From NCBI RefSeq assembly GCF_000429625.1, contig NZ_AUCF01000010.1, positions 1 to 64,000 of the forward strand: a DNA stretch of 64,000 nucleotides, given 5' to 3'. Source of the DNA: Azospirillum halopraeferens DSM 3675 (GTDB lineage: Bacteria > Pseudomonadota > Alphaproteobacteria > Azospirillales > Azospirillaceae). The position numbers and the translations under genes are program-made. This document shows positions 57,313 through 64,000 of this stretch, piece after piece (position 1 is the stretch's first letter; every line of letters starts with the position of its first letter). The notes beneath the pieces are model-generated. The model did not search any database, was not told the origin of the DNA, and worked only from the letters and a program-made list of their open reading frames with translations.

Positions 57313-57918
57313 ATGAGCGCGGACCTCTACGAGACGGATTTCTACGCCCGGGCGAACGAGCAGGCGGCCCTGCTGCGTGCCGGCAAGCTGTCGGCCGCCG
57401 ACATCGGGCACATTGCCGAGGAGATCGAGAGCATGGGGCGCGGCGAGAAGCGCGAACCGGTCAACCGTCTGGCCGCGCTGCTGCTGCACCTGCTGAAATG
57501 GCGGTTCCAACCGGCCCTGCACGGCAATTCGTGGCGGCTGAGCATTGAGGAGCAGCGGTACCGGCTGTCCGATCATCCGGGTGACAACCCGAGCCTCAGG
57601 GCCAGGCTTGGCGAGGCGATCACCGGCGCCTACCGGCTGGCGCTGGTCGAGGCGGAACGTGAAACCGGGTTGGCCCGCACGACGTTCCCGACGATCTGTC
57701 CGTGGGCGGTCGAGGAGATGATGGACCACGGTTTTGGCCCGGAGCGGATGCGTGATCACGGCCGGGCCACGCACCACCCGCCGCACGTCCGCCCCGGCCT
57801 GACCGCCCGGACCCGTGGCGGCGATCACCCGCCCCGGCTGCGGATCCAGGCCGCGGTGGCGGCGTCCATGGTGTTTTTGTGGTTGATGAACCACTCCGGC
57901 ACCACCTCGCGGACATAG
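57313..57918 (+). CDS. DUF29 family protein with C-terminal run-on
   Basis: Residues 1-~145 match DUF29: LYETDFYARANEQAALLRAG, IAEEIESMGRGEKREPVNRL and HLLKWRFQP, ending TICPWAVEEMMDHGF. DUF29 proteins usually stop shortly after that last motif. Here the frame runs ~55 residues further, crossing into the 3' end of the hemerythrin gene on the other strand. The stop codon may have been lost. GAGG lies seven bases before the ATG at 57313. Function is unknown; the family is often near mobile or toxin-like loci. Confidence 0.75.
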   Translation: MSADLYETDFYARANEQAALLRAGKLSAADIGHIAEEIESMGRGEKREPVNRLAALLLHLLKWRFQPALHGNSWRLSIEEQRYRLSDHPGDNPSLRARLGEAITGAYRLALVEAERETGLARTTFPTICPWAVEEMMDHGFGPERMRDHGRATHHPPHVRPGLTARTRGGDHPPRLRIQAAVAASMVFLWLMNHSGTTSRT

Positions 57919-58226
57919 CCGCGGGCGAGCATCAGGTTGCCGGCGGCCAGACGCTTCTCCACGCCCTCCAGCTCCAGGCGGACCCGGTCGTGCTCGTGCT
58001 TGTGAATGGGGTAGGGAGGGAAGCCGTAGGTCACCATCAGCTCCTCCTCGCGCGCGAGGTGCTCGCGCAGGTGATCGGCGAAGGCGGCGAACAGGGCGGG
58101 AAAGCCGGCGTCGTCCACGGCGGCGAGAGCGGCGAGCTGCTCCACCGTCTCCTTGTGGTCGGCGTCGATGACGGGGTTGCCGACTTCCAGGGACGGGTCC
58201 CAGGCGAGGGCGGTGAGGGCGGGCAT
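57825..58226 (-). CDS. bacteriohemerythrin
   Basis: A 133-residue single-domain hemerythrin with the diiron ligand set: His in DPSLEVGNPVIDADHKET, HLREHLAREEELM, PIHKHEHDRVR and WFINHKNTMDAATAAWI. It binds O2 reversibly and may store, sense or deliver it. GGAGG lies five bases before the ATG. An FNR/FixK-type box with class II spacing lies upstream, so induction at low oxygen is predicted. Its 3' end is overlapped by the DUF29 frame on the other strand. Confidence 0.93.
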   Translation of the reverse strand: MPALTALAWDPSLEVGNPVIDADHKETVEQLAALAAVDDAGFPALFAAFADHLREHLAREEELMVTYGFPPYPIHKHEHDRVRLELEGVEKRLAAGNLMLARGYVREVVPEWFINHKNTMDAATAAWIRSRGG

Positions 58227-58255
58227 GGTGCCTCCGGGTGTTCGGGTCGGCGGCA

Positions 58256-58296
58256 CCATAACCCCGGTTGCATTAGGGTCTCTTGATCTCCGTCAA
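58256..58296 (-). promoter_or_regulatory. FNR/FixK-dependent promoter of the bacteriohemerythrin gene
   Basis: TTGACGGAGATCAA (minus strand, 58296-58283; TTGATCTCCGTCAA on plus) is one base off the FNR consensus. A -10-like TTATGG at 58261-58256 implies a start near 58249, placing the box centre at about -40.5, the class II activator position. The box overlaps the last codon region of the upstream pepF gene. Confidence 0.75.
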
Positions 58297-60098
58297 GCGG
58301 TCTGCTCCAGCTCGTCGACGAAGCCGCGGATCACGCCCAGCCCCTTCTGCCAGAACGCCGGGTCGGAGGCGTCCAGGCCGAAGGGCGCCAGCAGCTCCCG
58401 GTGGCGCAGGGTACCGCCGGCCGACAGCATGGCCAGGTACTTCTGCGCGAAGCCCTTCTCCGCGTCCTGATAGACGGCGTAGAGGGAGTTCACCAGGCAA
58501 TCCCCGAACGCGTAGGCGTAGACGTAGAAGGGCGAGTGGATGAAGTGCGGGATGTAGGCCCAGTAGTTGGCATAGCCGTCGTCGAAGCGGAGCACCGGGC
58601 CAAGGCTCTCCTTCTGGACCGCCAGCCAGATCTCGCCGATGCGTTCGGGCGTCAGTTCGCCCTGGCGGCGCTCGCCGTGGACGCGGGTTTCGAAATCGTA
58701 GAAGGCGATCTGGCGGATCACCGTGTTCAGCATGTCCTCGACCTTGGTCGCCAGCATGATCCGGCGGCGCTTCGGGTCGGTTTCGGAATCGAGCAGGGCG
58801 CGGAACGTCAGCATCTCGCCGAAGACCGACGCCGTCTCGGCCAGCGTCAGCGGCGTGTCGGACAGCAGGTGGCCCTGGCTTCCCGCCAGGATCTGGTGGA
58901 CGCCGTGCCCCAGCTCGTGGGCCAGCGTCATCACGTCGCGGGTCTTGCCCTGGTAGTTGACCAGCAGATAGGGGTGCACCGCCGGCACCGTGGGATGGGC
59001 GAAGGCGCCCGGCGCCTTGCCGGGGCGCACCGGCGCGTCGATCCAGGGGTTGTCGAAGAACCGCGCGCCGAGATCGCCCAGTTCCGGCGAGAACCGCCGG
59101 TAGGCGCCCAGCACCAGGTCACGCGCCTCGGTCCACGGGATGGTCCGGTCGGCATCGTCGGGCAGCGGCGCGTTGCGGTCCCAGTAGTCCAGGTGCTCCT
59201 GCCCGAACCAGCGGGCCTTCATGGCGTAATAGCGGTGCGACAGGGCGGGATACGCCTCCCGCACCGCGGCGTGCAGGGCGTCCACCACCTCGTCCTCGAC
59301 GCGGTTGGACAGGTTGCGGGCGGACACCGGGCGCTTGTAGTTGCGCCAGGTGTCGTCGATCTCCTTGTCCTTGGCCAGGGTGTTGGTGACCAGCGCGAAC
59401 AGGCGGATGTTGTCGCCCAGCACGCGGCCCACCGTCTGCCCGGCCTCCTTGCGCACCGCCGGATTGCGGTCCGACAGCTTGTTCAGGGCCTCGGCGCAGG
59501 TCAGATCCTTGCCGCCGACGGGGAAGCGCAGGGCAGCCAGCGTCTCGTCGAACAGGCGGTTCCAGGCGGCGCGCCCGACCACGTTCTTCTCGTGCAGCAT
59601 CCGCTCCATCTCGTCGGAGAGCTGGTGCTCCCGGTAGAGACGGACGTCGCGCAGCCAGGGGGTGTAGCGCGCCAGTTCCTTTGATGCGGCCAGGCAGCGC
59701 TCCAATTGCGCGTCGTCGATGCGGTTGATCTCCAGCGTGAAGAAGACGAGGTGGGTGGAGATGGCGTTCACCCGCTCCTGCACTGACTGGTAGAACTTCG
59801 CGATGCCGGAATCGCTCATGTTGCCGGAATAGACCAGGCCGGCGTAGGACATGGCGCGCGACAGCACCTCGTCGATGCGCTCGTACTCCGCCAGGGCGCG
59901 CCCCAGCGCCGGCCCGTCCAGCGTCGCGACCTTGCCGGCGTGGCTGCGGTGGAACGCCTTCGCGGCCTCCTCCATGCGTTCCAGGTCGGCCTTCAGCTCC
60001 GGCCCGTCCATGGACGGGTAGAGGTCGCGGAGATCCCAGTTGGGCAGCGGCCCGAGATCGGGGGTGTCGGCGGTCTCCATGGCGGCGCTGCGGTTCAT
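58293..60098 (-). CDS. pepF: M3-family oligoendopeptidase F
   Basis: A zinc metallopeptidase of 601 residues, the usual size. It has the HExxH motif TLAHELGHGVHQ and the third ligand Glu in LAETASVFGEML. The N-terminal PepF domain has MSYAGLVYSGNMSDSGI, and the C-terminal half has FVYAYAFGDCLVNSLY-like sequence near the end. It degrades short peptides in the cytosol. GGGAGGAG lies five bases before ATG 60098. It stands alone; the hemerythrin gene downstream appears to have its own promoter overlapping the pepF stop. Confidence 0.92.
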   Translation of the reverse strand: MNRSAAMETADTPDLGPLPNWDLRDLYPSMDGPELKADLERMEEAAKAFHRSHAGKVATLDGPALGRALAEYERIDEVLSRAMSYAGLVYSGNMSDSGIAKFYQSVQERVNAISTHLVFFTLEINRIDDAQLERCLAASKELARYTPWLRDVRLYREHQLSDEMERMLHEKNVVGRAAWNRLFDETLAALRFPVGGKDLTCAEALNKLSDRNPAVRKEAGQTVGRVLGDNIRLFALVTNTLAKDKEIDDTWRNYKRPVSARNLSNRVEDEVVDALHAAVREAYPALSHRYYAMKARWFGQEHLDYWDRNAPLPDDADRTIPWTEARDLVLGAYRRFSPELGDLGARFFDNPWIDAPVRPGKAPGAFAHPTVPAVHPYLLVNYQGKTRDVMTLAHELGHGVHQILAGSQGHLLSDTPLTLAETASVFGEMLTFRALLDSETDPKRRRIMLATKVEDMLNTVIRQIAFYDFETRVHGERRQGELTPERIGEIWLAVQKESLGPVLRFDDGYANYWAYIPHFIHSPFYVYAYAFGDCLVNSLYAVYQDAEKGFAQKYLAMLSAGGTLRHRELLAPFGLDASDPAFWQKGLGVIRGFVDELEQTA

Positions 60099-60162
60099 TC
60101 GCTCCTCCCGTTGCGTCAACCTGACGGATATAGGGGGAGACGCCGGCCAGGGGAAGCCGCGC

Positions 60163-60519
60163 TCAGCGGCCGTCCGCCTCCTGCGCCCGGCGGATGGCGG
60201 CGGCGATGCAGTGCTGGTGCAGCTTGCGCTTGGCCAGCGTGCGGGCGCGCAGCTCGTCGCAGTCGGCGGTGCTCATCACCTCCACCGTGCAGCCGCGCCA
60301 ACCATTGGCGTCCAGCGCCCGGGCAACCTCGGCGTAGCCGAAGTAGCCCTTCTCCGGCTGCGGCCAGGGCGGGCGCAGGTCGACGCGGCGCAGCACGAAC
60401 CGGTTCGACTGGCTGGACGCCCCGACGTTGGTCAGGCGCGCCACGATCAGCCGCTCCCCGTCGGGCTGCACCACGGTGAGGATGGGACGGATGCCGGTGA
60501 TCGGTGGGTCGATGGTCAT
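60163..60519 (-). CDS. hypothetical protein
   Basis: It has 118 residues, hydrophilic, with no signal or membrane segment. Coding character is good in this frame (third-position GC high, charged helices at the C terminus such as RARTLAKRKLHQHCIAAAI). No family is recognised. ATG at 60519 is chosen; GTG at 60546 would add nine residues. It lies downstream of, and divergent from, the hemerythrin-domain gene at 60703 and 64 bp before pepF on the same strand. Confidence 0.5.
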   Translation of the reverse strand: MTIDPPITGIRPILTVVQPDGERLIVARLTNVGASSQSNRFVLRRVDLRPPWPQPEKGYFGYAEVARALDANGWRGCTVEVMSTADCDELRARTLAKRKLHQHCIAAAIRRAQEADGR

Positions 60520-60702
60520 CAGGCCGTACGCACGCGATTCGTTCACCCTGGATACAGCCGTACGGGCCGGGATGCCAGCACCATGCGGCCGTCGTGCGGC
60601 AAAGGCGCATGGCCGTGCTTCCGATTGCGCAGGTCTCGCCGCCGATAAAACATGCATTGTTGATGAATGTTATTGCGGCATCCGACACGGAGGACCCCAC
60701 CC

Positions 60703-61116
60703 ATGGCCGACCTGATCGCCAGCCTGAAGCGCGAGCACGAGGAGCTGAAAACCCTGCTGGACCGCGTGAGGAATCTGGGCATCGCCACACCCGAAGGGCA
60801 GCGGACGCTGCACGCGGCGCGCACGGTGTTCGTCGACCACCTCGCCCACGAGGACCGGGATTTCTATCCCGCCTTCCTCGCCGCCGCGGCCGGCCGGCCC
60901 GGGGCGGAGCGGATGGCGGTGCAGTTCGCGTCCGAGATGACGGCGATCAGCAAGGAGATCCTCGCCTTCTTCGACAAATACCGCAACGGCGGGCAGGGGC
61001 TCGACTACGCCCGCGACTTCGGGCGCCTGTCGGCGGCCCTGTACCTGCGCTGGCGAAAGGAGGAGGATATCCTGTACGCCCGCTATGCGGAGCTGGCGGG
61101 CGGCAAGGCGGCGTGA
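60703..61116 (+). CDS. hemerythrin-domain protein (HHE type)
   Basis: A 137-residue four-helix protein opening ADLIASLKREHEELKTLLDR, with VFVDHLAHEDRDFYPAFL in the middle and YLRWRKEEDILYARYAEL at the end. This is the HHE cation-binding pattern with His in helix 1 and His/Glu in helix 2. One usual C-terminal His seems replaced, so metal binding may differ from bacteriohemerythrin. GGAGG lies about ten bases before the ATG. No FNR box was seen in its AT-rich upstream gap. Confidence 0.85.
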   Translation: MADLIASLKREHEELKTLLDRVRNLGIATPEGQRTLHAARTVFVDHLAHEDRDFYPAFLAAAAGRPGAERMAVQFASEMTAISKEILAFFDKYRNGGQGLDYARDFGRLSAALYLRWRKEEDILYARYAELAGGKAA

Positions 61117-61169
61117 CGCCGGGACCGCCGGTCTGTTGGGCAGGGGCGGGCCGTGGCGGGGAGGGTGCG

Positions 61170-61592
61170 ATGCGGGGTGCGATGGCTGTCCTGATGGTGC
61201 TGACCGCCGGTCTGCTGCCGGCGGCGTGCGCCAACCCGCAGGCCGAACAGGCGCTGGAGGCGCCGCGGACCCTGGTGGGCCTGGCCGAAACGGACCTGCT
61301 GGCCTGCGCCGGCGTGCCGGAGCGCCGCGTCACCGGTCAGGGCGGTGCCGACGACCTGATCTATGCCATGAGCCGGACGCGTGTCGATCGGGACGTGAGT
61401 TGGGAGGCCGATCCCTGGCTGGGCGCGGCGGGGGTGCGGGCCTACCGCCCGGACGTGTCCACCTGGTCGCGCACCTACCGGTGCGAGGCGACCGTCACGG
61501 TGCGCGACGGGCGCGTCGCGGCGGTGCGCTACAACGACCGCCGCGACCTCGACCTCTGCTACGCGCTGCTGGGGACCTGCCTGAGCCGGTGA
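61170..61592 (+). CDS. small lipoprotein of unknown function
   Basis: It has 140 residues from ATG at 61170 behind GGGGAGGG. The N terminus MAVLMVLTAGLLPAAC is a lipoprotein signal with its lipobox Cys. Mature features are LLACAGVPERRVTGQG and four cysteines (one near residue 45, one near 105, two near the end), suggesting disulfides in the periplasm. The ACAGVPER segment recurs in small alphaproteobacterial lipoproteins, but I know no function. It ends seven bases before a convergent gene. Confidence 0.65.
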   Translation: MRGAMAVLMVLTAGLLPAACANPQAEQALEAPRTLVGLAETDLLACAGVPERRVTGQGGADDLIYAMSRTRVDRDVSWEADPWLGAAGVRAYRPDVSTWSRTYRCEATVTVRDGRVAAVRYNDRRDLDLCYALLGTCLSR

Positions 61593-61599
61593 TGCGGCG

Positions 61600-62601
61600 T
61601 CACTTCCGCTCCCACACCTTGCTTTCCATGTAGCGGTTGGCGAGGAAGCGGTAGGTGATCTTCTGGAGTTGCTCGACGGTTTGCGACTTCTCGATGGGGA
61701 CGCCGTCCCAGGCTTGCAGCAGTTCCTCCCACTCGATCAGCTTCTCGCGCAGATCGTCGCGGATCTTGCGGATGAAGGTCACGGTGGTCTCGAACGACTT
61801 CAGGGCTCCGACGATCTCACCGGTCTGGGCGTCGGCCTGTTCGAAGATGGCGTCGTATTCCTTAAGGGGTCGTTTCAGCAACCCTTGCATGCGCGCGATT
61901 TCCGACACGAAGGTGCGGTCGGTGCGGTAGATCTGGCTGAGCCGGACCAGGTTGTCGCTGATGGCGCGGATGTGCCGGAACCGGTCGCGCAGCGCTTCGA
62001 TGTAAGACAGCTCCTGCGTCAGGTCGTCCACGCGATCGGTGATGTACTGGTCGGCATTCTCGGTGATCCCCAGCTTTTCGGCGATGGCGGCGAAGGCGGA
62101 CTTCAGGCGTGCCTTGGTCTGGGGGTCCTCGACGATCTGCTCCAGCTCGTCGATGTCGACGACGATCATCTCGCTGCCGGTGATCCACGAGACGAGCTGC
62201 ACCGTCAGGCGGCCGCGGGCGACCAGCCGATGCTTGTCGTCCACCGACCAGGACGCGGACCCGTCGAGGAGTTCGCCGGGAATCTTCTCGCCGGGGCGGA
62301 TCTGCTTCACGTAGCGCAGGCCGCGGGCCACCGTGCCGAGCAGGCGGGAATCGTGGGAATCCTCGGCGATGTTGAAGGATTCCTTGAGCGTCTGGAAGGG
62401 CAGCGCCGCCTTCAGGTCGCCCAGCGTGATGTTCAGGACCGGCTCCTTGGTCGTCGGGTCCGGGGCGAAGAACGCCCCCGACAAGGAGAAGATCTTGTGC
62501 TGGAAATCGAAATGCGTGTCCCGCATCGGCGCGGGTGCGGCATCGGGCTCCCCGCCCGGCGCGGCATCCGCGGCAGCCTCAGGATCTGGGACGTCGGTCA
62601 T
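61600..62601 (-). CDS. conserved-looking cytosolic protein of unknown function
   Basis: It has 333 residues with an acidic, alanine/proline-rich first ~25 residues and then a mixed domain (FDFQHKIFSLSGAFFAPD...LNITLGDLKAALPFQTLKES). A long helical, probably coiled-coil second half (~180-330) ends LLQAWDGVPIEKSQTVEQLQ. There are no membrane segments or catalytic motifs. Clean coding character and the compact layout support a real gene. I do not recognise a family. Confidence 0.65.
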   Translation of the reverse strand: MTDVPDPEAAADAAPGGEPDAAPAPMRDTHFDFQHKIFSLSGAFFAPDPTTKEPVLNITLGDLKAALPFQTLKESFNIAEDSHDSRLLGTVARGLRYVKQIRPGEKIPGELLDGSASWSVDDKHRLVARGRLTVQLVSWITGSEMIVVDIDELEQIVEDPQTKARLKSAFAAIAEKLGITENADQYITDRVDDLTQELSYIEALRDRFRHIRAISDNLVRLSQIYRTDRTFVSEIARMQGLLKRPLKEYDAIFEQADAQTGEIVGALKSFETTVTFIRKIRDDLREKLIEWEELLQAWDGVPIEKSQTVEQLQKITYRFLANRYMESKVWERK

Positions 62602-62707
62602 GGTTCGCCCGGCTGGAAACGGCAGGATTATCCCTACAGGGAACGTCCGTTCTCCGCAATGCCGTTGCGGCGGCGATGGTCGGGGCGGTTGCCGGGACTC
62701 ATGACGG

Positions 62708-63988
62708 TCACAGCAGATCGCGCAGGCGGAACCAGAGCATGGCCAGGACCAGCGCCGGGGTGCGCAGCATGGGGCCGCCGGGGAAGGGCATGTGGGGAAT
62801 GCGGGCGAACACGTCCAGCCGCTCCGCCGTGCCCGCCACCGCCTCGGCGATGACCCGGCCGGCGATTCCCGCCAGCGCCACCCCGTGGCCGGAATAGCCG
62901 TGGGCGAAGAAGGTGGTGGGGGTCAGCCGGCCGATGTGGGGCAGGCGGTTGACGGTGATGGCGACGTGGCCGCCCCACACCTGATCCGTGCGGACGTCCT
63001 TCAGCGCCGGGAAGACGCCGACCATCTTGCGTCGCAGGGCCTGCGCCAGCCCCGGATGGTCGAGGCCGGAATAGCTGACGCCGCCGCCGAACAGCAGCCG
63101 GTGATCGGCGGTGCGCCGGAAATAGTTCAGCACGAAGTTCATGTCCGACACCGCCACGTCGGCCGGCAGCAACGATGCGGCGCGCTCCGCGCCCAGCGGT
63201 TCGGTGGTCAGCATGTAGGTGGCCACCGGCATGATCATGCCCGACAGGGCCGGCACCAGCCCGTTCATGTAGGCGTTGCCGGCCAGCACCAGGTGGTCGG
63301 CGCGCACCGTCCCGCCGGGCGTGCGCACCAGGGGCTTGGGGCCGGTGTCCAGCGCCACCGCCCGCGACCTCTCGAACAGGTGCACGCCCGCGGCAACCGC
63401 GGCGTCGGCCAGGCCGAGGGCGTAGTTCAGCGGGTGCAGGTGGCCGCTGCCGGCGTCGTACAGGCCGCCGATGTAGCCGGGGCTGCGCACGAAGGCGGCC
63501 ATCCGCTCCCGGTCCAGCCGTTCGCAGCGGTCGTAGCCGTAGCCCTCGCGCAGCTCCCGCTCCATGCCCGCGAGTTCGGCAACGTGCCGCTCCTTGAGGG
63601 CGGCCAGCACGTACCCCCATGTGAGATCGCAGCGGATGGCGTGGCGCTCCACCCGCTCCGCCAGCAGGGCCTTCGCCTCCTCGTTCAGGTCCCACAGGGC
63701 GCGGGCGTCGTCGCGGCCGACCCGGCGCTCGACGTCGGCCATCGGCTTGTTGTAGCCGGTGATGATCTGCCCGCCGTTGCGTCCCGAGGCGCCCCAGCCC
63801 ACCCGCTCCGCCTCCAGCAGGGTGACGTCATAGCCCCGCTCGCGCAGTTCCAGCGCCGCCATCAGGCCGGTGTAGCCGCCGCCCACCACGCAGACGTCGC
63901 ACCGCCGCTCCCCCTCCAGCACGGGATGGACGGGGTGGGGGTTGGCCGTGTCGGCGTACCAGGAGCGCGGGAAGGGCACGGGCGTCAT
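62708..63988 (-). CDS. DAO-type FAD-dependent oxidoreductase (gamma-glutamylputrescine-oxidase-like)
   Basis: A 426-residue flavin oxidoreductase with the dinucleotide site CDVCVVGGGYTGLMAALEL (~31-49) and the DAO/PuuB-OrdL motifs VGWGASGRNGGQIITGYN and WGGHVAITVNRLPHIGRL. The C-terminal FAD contact is FAHGYSGHGVALAGIAGRV. It oxidises an amine or amino acid; PuuB-like enzymes act on gamma-glutamylputrescine. No puuA/C/D genes are visible before the window ends 12 bases upstream of its start, so the substrate is inferred. Confidence 0.87.
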   Translation of the reverse strand: MTPVPFPRSWYADTANPHPVHPVLEGERRCDVCVVGGGYTGLMAALELRERGYDVTLLEAERVGWGASGRNGGQIITGYNKPMADVERRVGRDDARALWDLNEEAKALLAERVERHAIRCDLTWGYVLAALKERHVAELAGMERELREGYGYDRCERLDRERMAAFVRSPGYIGGLYDAGSGHLHPLNYALGLADAAVAAGVHLFERSRAVALDTGPKPLVRTPGGTVRADHLVLAGNAYMNGLVPALSGMIMPVATYMLTTEPLGAERAASLLPADVAVSDMNFVLNYFRRTADHRLLFGGGVSYSGLDHPGLAQALRRKMVGVFPALKDVRTDQVWGGHVAITVNRLPHIGRLTPTTFFAHGYSGHGVALAGIAGRVIAEAVAGTAERLDVFARIPHMPFPGGPMLRTPALVLAMLWFRLRDLL

Positions 63989-64000
63989 GGCCGGGCAGTT

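Noticed and set aside
60640..60702. TTGATGAATGTTAT-like sequence as an FNR box before the second hemerythrin
   Set aside because: The second half-site does not match TCAA, unlike the two boxes reported.

Overview
The window is high-GC DNA with dense, tightly spaced genes. Gene content (DUF6455 and DUF29 proteins, FkbM methyltransferase, several RND pumps, hybrid histidine kinases, FNR/FixK-type boxes) fits an alphaproteobacterium, most likely Rhodospirillales close to Azospirillum. This placement is inferred from gene content only. No rRNA, tRNA, CRISPR array or prophage was recognised.

Layout. 1-1.2 kb is a decayed patch: the tail of an IS256-type transposase, a fic gene cut short beside it, and the remains of a TumE-like (DUF6516) toxin gene. 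1.2-2.7 kb codes a secreted LprI-domain protein. 2.8-8.8 kb is a complete ribose locus, rbsDACB-rbsR-rbsK, behind overlapping LacI-type operators. 8.8-16.7 kb holds an rRNA methyltransferase, a first RND pump, an FkbM methyltransferase and an MFS transporter. 16.6-24.3 kb (minus strand) is the most interesting part: a TPP riboswitch with a visible intrinsic terminator precedes a seven-gene operon. Its genes are a LuxE-like acyl-activating enzyme, a LuxC-like acyl reductase, an ABC importer of the NMT1/THI5 type (three genes), a short-chain dehydrogenase and a TauE/SafE permease. Together they suggest import of an oxidised thiamine fragment and its reduction (acid to aldehyde to alcohol) for thiamine salvage.

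24.4-36.2 kb has a MarR-controlled RND pump, a Cache-domain hybrid kinase and a third RND pump. 36.5-46 kb holds an acyl-CoA synthetase, an Eis-type acetyltransferase, a chemoreceptor, an ABC1/UbiB kinase, an outer-membrane barrel and an FHA protein. 46-52 kb is rich in cell-wall functions (PBP4, YcbK-like DUF882, L,D-transpeptidase) plus a DUF6455 gene with an FNR-type box and a pentapeptide-repeat protein. 52-57 kb holds a hydrolase, a large receiver-domain protein and a hybrid kinase carrying a LysR-type HTH at its N terminus. 57-64 kb has DUF29, two hemerythrins (one behind an FNR-type box with class II spacing), oligoendopeptidase F, small unknown proteins and a DAO-type oxidoreductase at the edge.

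Signal integration is a recurring theme: ribose by RbsR, thiamine by riboswitch, oxygen by FNR/FixK and xenobiotics by MarR.
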